Below, one piece after another: positions 8,542-16,733 of a stretch of DNA of 64,000 bases; positions within the stretch are counted from its first letter, which is position 1, and every line of letters begins with the position of its first letter. The stretch is from assembly GCA_963736595.1 (NCBI GenBank), contig CAVTPG010000011.1, forward strand, positions 434,001 to 498,000, given 5' to 3'. Made by a program: the position numbers and the translations under genes. The notes below the pieces were generated by a model. That model was not told the origin of the DNA, searched no databases, and was given only the letters and a program-made list of their open reading frames with translations. The DNA is from Parapontixanthobacter sp963736595 (GTDB taxonomy: Bacteria > Pseudomonadota > Alphaproteobacteria > Sphingomonadales > Sphingomonadaceae).

Positions 8542-9962
8542 AGGCGGTGCAATACATCGCGGGCAAAGACGGACAGAGTGTCGTCACGCGCGCCCATGAT
8601 AACGACGCGGTCGCCCGGCTTGGCAATCTCTGCGATGTAAGTGCCGACATCATCGCGATTGGCAATATGCGTTGCGCTTCCCCCGGCTTGTTTAATGAGG
8701 TCGATAATCCGTTCGCTGCCTTCGCTCCGATCGACTGTGCCGCCAAAATAGACCGGATCGCACAGGATGACTTCGTCTTGCTCGTCCAGCTCACAGGCAA
8801 AAGTCTGCGCCAATTCCTCGCCCATTTGTCGCAAGGGGCCGTATCCATGCGGCTGGAAAAAGGCGATCACGCGGCCTGAGTGGGTTTTCAAAGTACGCAA
8901 AGTCGCTGCGCATTTTTCCGGATTGTGCCCGAAATCGTCGATGACCGTGACCCCGCTGGCGCTGCTCCCGACAATGTCGAACCGGCGCGCCAGCCCGTCG
9001 TAGCCTCCTAGCGCTTCGACCGCCATGCCCGTCGGCACGCCCGCAGCAACCGCTCCCGCAATCGCAGCCAGCGCGTTGGAAAGGTTGTGCCGTCCGGGAA
9101 CCGCCAACCGCAGCGGATGCTGCGCCCCGTCATGCCGGTCCAGAATCATCGCCGCTTGCGAGATCGGACCGTCTGCAATGCTGCCATCGACCACGCCGAT
9201 TTGCGCTTGCGCCTGCTCCAGCCCGAATGTGATCACATCGTTCGCGCGCGGCAATAGCGCCAGAGCTTCAGGATCATCAGCATTTACCACTCCGATCCGG
9301 CTGCGCTCAAGATAATCGCCGAACAGCACCCGCAATTCATCCATGCTTTTATGATCGAGCGAAACGTTGAGAAGTATCCCGACCGCTGGCCGATATAGCG
9401 CAATTGAACCATCGCTCTCGTCCACTTCGCTGACATAAATGCTCTGCCCGCCGACGACTGCACTGGCAAAAGGTCGCTCGTCGCTGACGAAATTCTTCAT
9501 GACCGCGCCATTCATGATCGTCGGCTCGCGGCCCAAGGCGTGCAGGATCCAGCCGAGCATTCCGGTGACCGTCGATTTCCCACTGGTCCCGGCCACCGCA
9601 ATCCCTGCGCCAGAGGTGTTAAACAGAATTGAGTTCAGCTCCGCGCGCGTCATTCGCAAACAGCCTAGCTCCTCCGCCCGGATGATCTCCGGTACGGTGT
9701 CCTCGATCGCCGCGCTGGCGACTAACACCTGATCCCCCGACGCAATGCCGCTGCCATCCTGTGGGTGCAGCACAAAACCCTGCCGTTCCAGTGCGGCGAA
9801 TTTATCGGGCGTGCGCCCCTGATCGAAGCTGCGATCGGACCCGGCGATCTGCGCGCCGCGGCCTTTTAAAATCTGCGCCAGCGGCAGCATACCCGAACCG
9901 CCGATCCCGCAGAAAAAGAACGGGCGGGCCAGTAATTCCTGTGGAGTGGGGAAATCGCTCAT
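8538..9962 (-). CDS. Mur ligase family protein (MurC/Mpl-like)
   Basis: A 474-residue ATP-dependent Mur ligase. Visible parts are the N-terminal nucleotide-binding motif GIGGSGMLPLAQIL, the ATP P-loop GTSGKST, the central SEVDESDGS region and the C-terminal ligase domain. It resembles UDP-N-acetylmuramate:L-alanine ligase (MurC), but the P-loop reads GTSGKS, not GTHGKT, and the gene is outside a division/cell-wall cluster. It is divergent from an LD-carboxypeptidase gene, whose product (murein tripeptide) is the substrate of the recycling ligase Mpl. A recycling role is therefore an inference. Start ATG 9962 has GGAG 7 nt upstream; an in-frame codon at 9998 is less likely. Confidence 0.85.
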   Translation of the reverse strand: MSDFPTPQELLARPFFFCGIGGSGMLPLAQILKGRGAQIAGSDRSFDQGRTPDKFAALERQGFVLHPQDGSGIASGDQVLVASAAIEDTVPEIIRAEELGCLRMTRAELNSILFNTSGAGIAVAGTSGKSTVTGMLGWILHALGREPTIMNGAVMKNFVSDERPFASAVVGGQSIYVSEVDESDGSIALYRPAVGILLNVSLDHKSMDELRVLFGDYLERSRIGVVNADDPEALALLPRANDVITFGLEQAQAQIGVVDGSIADGPISQAAMILDRHDGAQHPLRLAVPGRHNLSNALAAIAGAVAAGVPTGMAVEALGGYDGLARRFDIVGSSASGVTVIDDFGHNPEKCAATLRTLKTHSGRVIAFFQPHGYGPLRQMGEELAQTFACELDEQDEVILCDPVYFGGTVDRSEGSERIIDLIKQAGGSATHIANRDDVGTYIAEIAKPGDRVVIMGARDDTLSVFARDVLHRL

Positions 9963-10016
9963 TTTCACTCCGGTATTGCGTTGTGCAGACAAGGGCAAGC
10001 GGGCTAAGAGGCGTTT

Positions 10017-10850
10017 ATGACAGCAATCGCCATTTGCGCGCCGGGAAAGCGGCTAGAGCGACGCTTTGCGGACCGGCTGCTCGCAATGGTCGCGGAAGAG
10101 GCCAGCTATAGCGATGTCACGCTGCATTTTCACGAGCAATGTTTTGCGCGCGAAGGGCATTTTGCAGGCAATGATGCGACGCGCCTGAAGGCGTTGCTGG
10201 AGTGCGCGAATGATCCGGCGATGGATGCCGTGTGGTTTGCGCATGGCGGCTATGGCAGCAATCGGATAGCCGCCGACGCGATGAAGGCCGTGGGTAAGGC
10301 AGCGCAGGACAAGGTGTTTCTCGGCTATTCCGACACCGGCTATCTGCTGTCGGCGTTGTATAAACACGGTATTGGTCGGCCTGCTCATGGCCCAATGGTG
10401 GCAGACATTCGCCGCAAGGATGGCGGAGTGGCCGTGAAGCGCTCGCTCGATTTTCTCACCGGTAGTTGCGACGGGTTTGAGTCAAGCCTTGGCACCGCGC
10501 CAACAATCGCGCTCAATCTGATGACGCTCGCCATGCTGTGCGGCACGGACTTGCTGCCCGATCTCACTGGCCATGTCGTCATGGTCGAAGAAGTGTCCGA
10601 GCATCTTTACGCCGTGGATCGCCTGTTTTTCCACATCACACAGCATTTGCACGGCATTGCCGGAATTCGATTAGGGCGGATCAGCGCGATCCCCGAAAAC
10701 GACCGACCCTTTGGCGCAAGCGCTGAAGACATCGCGCGCTATTGGTGCGCTAAATCCGGTATCGCGTATCTCGGTCGCGCGAATATCGGCCATGACAGCG
10801 GCAATGCTATCGTGCCGTTCGGGCTTGCCGCCAGCCGCGACAGGCCATAG
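10017..10850 (+). CDS. ldcA: LD-carboxypeptidase (peptidase family S66)
   Basis: A 277-residue muramoyltetrapeptide LD-carboxypeptidase that removes the terminal D-Ala from recycled murein tetrapeptides. It shows the family start IAICAPGKRL, the substrate-binding WFAHGGYGSNR, the nucleophile Ser in LGYSDTG, and a C-terminal catalytic-His segment GHDSGNAIVPFG. No signal peptide is seen, which fits a cytoplasmic recycling role. It is divergent from the Mur ligase-like gene with 54 nt between the starts, so both may share a control region. Confidence 0.88.
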   Translation: MTAIAICAPGKRLERRFADRLLAMVAEEASYSDVTLHFHEQCFAREGHFAGNDATRLKALLECANDPAMDAVWFAHGGYGSNRIAADAMKAVGKAAQDKVFLGYSDTGYLLSALYKHGIGRPAHGPMVADIRRKDGGVAVKRSLDFLTGSCDGFESSLGTAPTIALNLMTLAMLCGTDLLPDLTGHVVMVEEVSEHLYAVDRLFFHITQHLHGIAGIRLGRISAIPENDRPFGASAEDIARYWCAKSGIAYLGRANIGHDSGNAIVPFGLAASRDRP

Positions 10851-10884
10851 GCGCGCAGCACAGTTTCACGATCAGGAGTAGGCA

Positions 10885-11825
10885 ATGCGGGCATTTATCT
10901 TTCCGGGGCAGGGTAGTCAGAAGGTCGGCATGGGCAGCGATCTTAGCGCTGCCAGCGCCGCCGCCCGCGCCGTATTTGAGGAAGTGGACGATGCGCTCGG
11001 GTCAGAAACTCTCTGCAATCATGCGCGACGGGCCGGAAGACCAGCTGACCCTGACCGAAAACGCACAGCCTGCTATTATGGCGAATGCGATTGCGACCGC
11101 GCGCGTGCTGGAGCAGGATTTTGGCGTATCGCTAACCGAGAAAGGCGGCTGCGTCGCAGGTCATTCGCTCGGCGAATATACCGCTTTGTGCGCGGTGGGC
11201 GCATTCTCGCTGGCCACTACCGCACGATTGTTGAAATTGCGCGGGGAAGCCATGCAGGCCGCGGTCCCGGTCGGCATCGGCGCAATGGCGGCACTTGCTG
11301 GGCGCTGACCTTGAAAAGGCCAGCGCTTTGGTCGCGGCTGCGGCAGAAGGTCAGGTGTGCGAGATTGCCAATGATAATGACCCGAGCCAGGTGGTCATTT
11401 CCGGCCATACCGAAGCGATCGAGCGCGCCATTGTGCTGGCCAAGGAACATGGCATCAAACGCGGCATCAAGCTGCCCGTATCCGCGCCCTTTCATTGCTC
11501 ACTGATGCAACCGGCAGCGGATCGCATGGCGGAAGCTTTGGGCGATACACCGCCAGCCAACTTCGCATTGCCGCTTTATGCCAATGTGACCGCTGCCAAA
11601 GTAACCAGCGGGGAAGAGGAACGCGCTTTGCTGGTGGAACAGGTAACGGGCCGGGTGCGCTGGCGTGAAAGCGTGTTGGCTATGGCGCAGGACGGCGTCG
11701 AGCAATTTGTCGAACTCGGCGGCAAAGTTCTAGGTCCGATGGTCGGACGCATCGCACCGGACGCCGCAGTAATAAGCGCAATCACAATGGACGATCTGGA
11801 ATCGCTCGCCAAGGAGATAGGCTGA
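10885..11825 (+). CDS. fabD: Malonyl-CoA:ACP transacylase, split by two frame breaks in this assembly
   Basis: FabD loads malonate onto acyl carrier protein for fatty acid synthesis. The N-terminus MRAFIFPGQGSQKVGMGSDL is in frame 1. The frame moves by +1 near 10999-11001 (an extra G in CGGG; ALGQKLSAIM follows) and again near 11294-11297, after which LGADLEKASAL continues to the stop at 11823-11825. The active-site segment GHSLGEYTAL lies in the middle section. Read with both corrections, the protein has normal length (about 312 residues). The stop overlaps the fabG start by one base. Two extra-base indels in an essential gene suggest sequencing error. Confidence 0.88.
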
Positions 11826-12576
11826 TGTTTTCACTCGAAGGTAAGACCGCGCTGGTGACCGGGGCCAGCGGCGGGATCGGTTCGGCTATTGCCTACGCTT
11901 TGGCACGGCAAGGCGCGCGGCTGGCACTGTCCGGTTCCAATGGCGAAAAACTGCGCGTTTTCCGGCAGCAAATCATGGACGAGGTTGGCGGCGATCATGT
12001 CGAGATCACCTGTAATTTGTCCGATCCCGATGAAGTCGAGAAGCTGGTTCCGGCCACTATCGACAGCCTGGGTAAGTTGGACATTCTGGTCAACAATGCC
12101 GGCATTACGCGCGACAATCTGGCGATGCGGATGAAGGACGAGGAATATGCCGAAGTCATGCGCGTCAATCTTGAGGCTGCGTTTCGTTTGATGCGGGCTT
12201 CCACGCGGCCCATGATGAAAGCGCGGCATGGCCGGATCGTCAACATCACCAGCGTCGTTGGCGCGACCGGCAATCCGGGACAAATGAATTACGCCGCCGC
12301 CAAGGCAGGACTGGTCGGGATGAGCAAAAGTCTTGCGCAGGAACTGGCCAGCCGGGGGTTACGGTCAATTGCGTCGCGCCAGGCTTCATCCGCACGGCAA
12401 TGACGGAGGAATTGCCCGACACCCAGAAAGAAGCGCTGAATGCGCGCATTCCGATGGGCCGGATGGGCGAGGGCGACGATATCGGTTCAGCCGTCGCTTA
12501 TCTTGCCAGCGAAGAGGCTGGCTATGTCACAGGACAAACATTGCACGTCAATGGCGGTATGGCAATGTTGGGCTGA
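11825..12576 (+). CDS. fabG: 3-oxoacyl-ACP reductase, split by one frame break in this assembly
   Basis: FabG is the NADPH-dependent beta-ketoacyl-ACP reductase. Residues TGASGGIGSAIAYALA (cofactor loop), NNAGITRDNL and the YAAAKAG catalytic stretch are in one frame. At the G run 12354-12358 the frame shifts by -1, as if G6 were read as G5; the other frame then gives TVNCVAPGFIRTAMTEELPD, and the typical end TGQTLHVNGGMAML to TGA at 12574-12576. The corrected length is about 250 residues, normal for FabG. It is coupled to fabD by a TGATG overlap. Confidence 0.9.
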
Positions 12577-12789
12577 GGCGCTAAGCTAGGCGAGAGTGAC
12601 AAAACTTCGGACAGACAAAACGGCGACTATCGGCGAATTATCCCCAACGAATTCCCTTACAAAAGCCGCTTCGCTTGCCCCATATGTCACCGACGCTAAG
12701 GGTAGCTGAGCGAAATAATATGCGCGACACGGCGATTCTACCCGTAAACATCGCTGCCTATGCGCGTCAGAGGGGTTGAAAGACAGACC

Positions 12790-13917
12790 ATGAAGGCAAC
12801 AATCGAACGCGCGACGCTCTTGCGCTGCCTTTCCCATGTGCAATCGGTGGTGGAGCGGCGCAACACGATCCCGATCCTGTCCAATGTGCTGCTCGAAGCA
12901 GCCGAGGGCGGTACGCTCAAAGTCATGGCGACCGACCTCGATTTGCAGGTGGTCGAGAACATGGCAGCCGCTGCCATCGATTCGACCGGAGCGGTAACAG
13001 TTTCGGCGCATTTGCTGTTCGATATTGCGCGCAAATTGCCCGATGGCAGTCAGGTCTCGCTGGAAGCGAGCGAAGGCCGCATGGCGATCAAAGCCGGGCG
13101 CAGCCGCTTCTCCTTGCCCACTTTACCGCGCGACGATTTTCCCGTGATTGCAGAAGGCGATTTGCCGACAAGTTTCGAACTTCCGGCCAAGTCGCTGGCA
13201 GAAATCATCGACCGGACTCGCTTTGCGATCTCGACCGAAGAAACGCGCTATTACCTCAACGGTATTTTCCTGCACGTCACCGATGACGATAAGCCGGTCT
13301 TGAAGGCCGCCGCGACCGATGGGCATCGTTTGGCCCGCTTCACGCTCGACCGGCCCGCCGGAGCCGAAGGTATGCCGGACGTGATCGTACCGCGCAAAGC
13401 CGTGGCAGAATTGCGGAAGTTGCTTGAAGAATCGCCCGACGGCAACGTGCAGGTCGATCTTTCGGCCAGCAAGATCCGCTTTACGCTGGGCGGTGAGGGC
13501 GGCATCGTGCTAATCTCCAAGCTGATTGACGGCACGTTCCCCGATTACAGCCGCGTCATTCCGACTGCCAATGACAAGCTGCTAAAGCTCGATCCGCGCA
13601 GCTTTTTCGAAGCGGTGGACCGGGTGGCAACGATTGCGACCGAAAAGACTCGCGCTGTCAAAATGGGTGTTGAAAAGGACAAGGTTACTTTGTCCGTCAC
13701 ATCGCCTGACAATGGCACAGCGGCAGAGGAACTGGCCGCCGATTACGGTGCGGATAGTCTGGAAATCGGGTTTAACGCCAATTACTTGAAAGACATTCTA
13801 AGCCAGATCGACAGCGATGTGGTGGAATTGCATTTGGCCGATGCCGGTGCGCCGACGTTGATCCGCAAGGATGACAAAGCTGCAGCATTATATGTGCTGA
13901 TGCCGATGCGCGTTTAG
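12790..13917 (+). CDS. dnaN: DNA polymerase III subunit beta (sliding clamp)
   Basis: A 375-residue processivity clamp with three DnaN domains. The N-terminus MKATIERATLLRCLSHVQSV, the central LARFTLDRP segment and the C-terminal YVLMPMRV are typical. Start ATG 12790 is preferred over in-frame codons from 12760 because it gives the family N-terminus. The gene stands alone and not next to dnaA; the 213-nt leader upstream shows no other gene I recognise. Confidence 0.97.
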   Translation: MKATIERATLLRCLSHVQSVVERRNTIPILSNVLLEAAEGGTLKVMATDLDLQVVENMAAAAIDSTGAVTVSAHLLFDIARKLPDGSQVSLEASEGRMAIKAGRSRFSLPTLPRDDFPVIAEGDLPTSFELPAKSLAEIIDRTRFAISTEETRYYLNGIFLHVTDDDKPVLKAAATDGHRLARFTLDRPAGAEGMPDVIVPRKAVAELRKLLEESPDGNVQVDLSASKIRFTLGGEGGIVLISKLIDGTFPDYSRVIPTANDKLLKLDPRSFFEAVDRVATIATEKTRAVKMGVEKDKVTLSVTSPDNGTAAEELAADYGADSLEIGFNANYLKDILSQIDSDVVELHLADAGAPTLIRKDDKAAALYVLMPMRV

Positions 13918-14024
13918 GGCACCGATTGCTTCTTTTGTAGGTCATTGGCTTGACGACAATTGATGTGACACGCTTGCCATGACTGGGCGCTTCATTTAGT
14001 TTCCTTTTGCAACTGGAGACTTCG

Positions 14025-15099
14025 ATGACGCGCGCTGTTCACCTTGATAAAACGCAATTATCCAACGCTGTAATCGCCGAGACGCAAGCGGGCGAACTGG
14101 CTGAAAACGCCGTGCGGCTGCGCGTCGAGAGCTTCTCGGTGACAGCCAACAATGTGACATATGCTGTCGTCGGCGACGGGTTCGGTTACTGGAATTTCTT
14201 TCCTGCGCCTGATGGTAAGGGCATTGTCCCGATGTGGGGCCATGCTGTGGTCGAGCACTCCAATCATCCTGAATTTACCATCGGACAGCGAGTCTATGGT
14301 TATCTGCCGATGGCAACGCATCTCGATGTTTTACCGGGCAAAATCTCCGATTCCAGTTTCATGGATGTCGCCGACCATCGCCAACCGATGAGTCCGATTT
14401 ATAATCAATATACGCGGCTATCCCATGACCCGGAGCATGATGCTGCGCGCGAGGCAGAGCGGATGATTTTCGGCCCGCTGTTCAAGACCGGCTATCTGAT
14501 CCAGTCGATGTTCCATTCCGAAGACTGGTTCGGCGCAGAAGCGATGGTGGTAACTAGCGCTTCTTCCAAAACCGCGATGGCGACTATCAGTGTGACTCGC
14601 GACAAGTCTCCACATATTCGGCGCATCGGGCTGACTTCTCCCGGCAACGTTGCGTTTACCAAAGCGACGGGCCTGTATGACGAAGTCCTGAGTTATGATG
14701 AATGTCGATCAGTTAGCTCAGGTACGCTCGGTATCGGTCGATTTTGCCGGGAATGCGAGCGTGCTGCACGCGATCCATCATCATCTTGGCGAGCATATGG
14801 CCTATTCCTGCCTGGTCGGCGTAACCCATATCGAAGCGCGGGCCGGCGGCACTGCTTCTCTGCCAGGACCGGAGCCGGTGATGTTCTTCGCTCCGACTTA
14901 CGCGGTTGCTGCGGTAAAAGAACAGGGGCCGAAGCAGTTCGCGCTGGCGCTGGCAAAGAGTTGGCGCAAGTTTTTAAATGAAGTGGATGGCACCGTAACG
15001 ATTGATCGGCGGCACGGGCTGGAGGCGGCGCGCGATGCATTTGCCGATCTGCTGGCCGGCAAAGTCGATCCTTCTCTGGGCATTGTGATCGAGCTGTAG
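14025..15099 (+). CDS. DUF2855 family protein, split by one frame break in this assembly
   Basis: The protein matches the DUF2855 family, which is distantly related to medium-chain dehydrogenases. The N-terminal part (MTRAVHLDKTQLSNA, VVGDGFGYWNFFP, GYLPMATHLDVLPGK) is in one frame to about 14697. The frame then shifts by +1 within 14697-14704, and VDQLAQVRSVSVDFAGNASV continues to the stop at 15099. Corrected length is about 358 residues, as expected. ATG 14025 has GGAG 6 nt upstream. Function is unknown; it is convergent with the ferredoxin reductase gene, 8 nt apart. Confidence 0.82.
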
Positions 15100-15107
15100 T
15101 CTGCGAC

Positions 15108-16448
15108 TTAGTTGCCCGGTTTTCGGCCGGATGTTTTATGGCTAGCGCGGATCATCGCCTCGACATCGACAAACTTCTCGCGTGGTGAGCCGCTGCGCGC
15201 TGCGGCGGCTTCGGCTTCCTCGATGTTCTTCCAGTCCTGAAATGTGACGACATCTAGTTTGCGCGCCTTAGCTATTTCGTCGAAGCCAGCACGTCCAATC
15301 TTGCTGCCTGCCCTGCGCAATGCGTCCAAATCCACGGCAATTTTTCCGATCAGGCCATAGCCATCCGGTCGGTTCGTGCCGATTGTTCCGGATGGTCCGC
15401 GCCGCGCCCATCCCACACAATACAGGCCCGGCAATATGCGCCCTTCGTCATTGGCAAACCGGCCTGCGCGCTCGTCGAACGGAACGCCGGCAATGGGTGA
15501 CGAGCGATAGCCGATGCAGGTCACCACAAGGTCAGCCGGAATGCGGTAAGTCTCGCCCGTGCCTTGCGCGCGTCCTTTGACGACCTGCGTACGCTCCAGC
15601 TCGATTTCGCGCACTGCGTCGTTACCGTGCATAGCAACCGGACTGGCAAACATTTCAAAGCGAATTGCGATCCGTTTGCCAGCCCGTTCAACATCCGGCA
15701 AAGCGGCGTAATTTCGCAACAGCGTCACCGACTTGCGCAAGCCGGGTTCGAGCAGCGCGTCCTCCAACATATCCGGCAGATCGGCCGGATCGACGTGCGG
15801 CGAAGCGCGCTCCAATTGCCCTAGCTCGCCCAGCTCCTTTGGCGTCATCATAATTTGATGCGGTCCGCGTCGCCCGACAATAGTGATCTGCTCGACATTT
15901 GATTTAAGTAACGCGTTAAGCGCATGGTTCACAATATCGCTGCCAACAAATTCCGCCTCGCTCTTGGCAAGGATGCGCGCGACGTCCAGCGCCACATTGC
16001 CCATGCCGATTACCACCGCGTGTTTGCCGGACAGATCGGGGTCAAGCTGAGCGAATTTTGGATGGCCGTTATACCACCCGACAAAGGCCGCGCTGCCGAA
16101 CACGTTCGGCAAATCCTTGCCCGGAATATCCAGCATGCGGTCGTCAGGCGCGCCTGTCGCCATTATCACTGCGTGATAAAGCGAGGCAAGCTCGTCGATA
16201 CTTATATCCTGGCCAATTGTCACATTGCCCAGAAAGCGCACGTTTTCGGCAAAAGCGGTTTTCTCATAGCGGCGTGATACGCCCTTGATGGACAAATGAT
16301 CCGGTGCAACCCCGCTGCGAATCAGTCCGTAAGGTACGGGAAGTGCATCGAAAATATCGACCTGCACATTGTCGCCCCATTCCTTCACCGCTGCTTCTGC
16401 CGTGTAGTAACCCGCCGGGCCGGAGCCGATGATGGCAATATGGATCAC
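15108..16448 (-). CDS. FAD-dependent ferredoxin-NADP+ reductase (adrenodoxin-reductase type)
   Basis: A 446-residue reductase that transfers electrons between NADPH and ferredoxin or adrenodoxin-like proteins. The FAD motif IAIIGSGPAGYYTAE opens the protein and the NADP-binding motif VIGMGNVALDVARIL is central; the C-terminal GRPSGTIGTNRPDGY-like stretch (written GPSGTIGTNRPDGYGLIGK) is also typical. Start taken as GTG 16446-16448, because GGGAGA lies 8 nt upstream and it places the FAD motif at the N-terminus; ATG codons at 16478 and 16553 are alternatives. The korAB products elsewhere in the window also need ferredoxin, so the enzyme may connect to them, but that is inference. Confidence 0.88.
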   Translation of the reverse strand: MIHIAIIGSGPAGYYTAEAAVKEWGDNVQVDIFDALPVPYGLIRSGVAPDHLSIKGVSRRYEKTAFAENVRFLGNVTIGQDISIDELASLYHAVIMATGAPDDRMLDIPGKDLPNVFGSAAFVGWYNGHPKFAQLDPDLSGKHAVVIGMGNVALDVARILAKSEAEFVGSDIVNHALNALLKSNVEQITIVGRRGPHQIMMTPKELGELGQLERASPHVDPADLPDMLEDALLEPGLRKSVTLLRNYAALPDVERAGKRIAIRFEMFASPVAMHGNDAVREIELERTQVVKGRAQGTGETYRIPADLVVTCIGYRSSPIAGVPFDERAGRFANDEGRILPGLYCVGWARRGPSGTIGTNRPDGYGLIGKIAVDLDALRRAGSKIGRAGFDEIAKARKLDVVTFQDWKNIEEAEAAAARSGSPREKFVDVEAMIRASHKTSGRKPGN

Positions 16449-16660
16449 GTGCCTGTCTCCCGCGCTCGCTTGACGCATTGCCCGTCGTGACAAAGACCTT
16501 GGCAATACGCTTTGGCATACGGAACGGTGCGCGAATGCTGCGCCAGAAATCATGGCTTGGCAAGGGCGGGCAAGTGCGCTGGCTTTAAGACGAGCCGCGC
16601 AATTACAAAGATTTGCCGGTGCGTCAGTTAAGTAGTCACACAGGCGGTTATGGTGGCCTT

Positions 16661-16677
16661 GTTAGCGAAAAACTAAC
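16661..16677. promoter_or_regulatory. Inverted repeat upstream of the GGDEF/EAL/PilZ gene
   Basis: GTTAG and CTAAC arms are separated by 7 nt (CGAAAAA), 57 nt before the start of the c-di-GMP gene; with one unpaired base the dyad extends to TTG/CAA on each side. It lies in an AT-rich part of the divergent intergenic region, so it could be an operator. No known regulator is assigned. Confidence 0.3.
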
Positions 16678-16733
16678 CAATCGCGTTTACGCAAATATCC
16701 ACGAACCAAGCCAGCGAGAGGTTACCAGCGAGT

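Noticed and set aside
10885..12576. Programmed ribosomal frameshifting in fabD and fabG
   Set aside because: No slippery heptamer with a downstream structure is evident, shifts go in both directions, and unrelated genes across the window show the same kind of break.
12577..12789. Replication origin near dnaN
   Set aside because: Only one DnaA-box-like word (TTATCCCCA, with a mismatch) is seen, there is no AT-rich unwinding region, and dnaA is not present.
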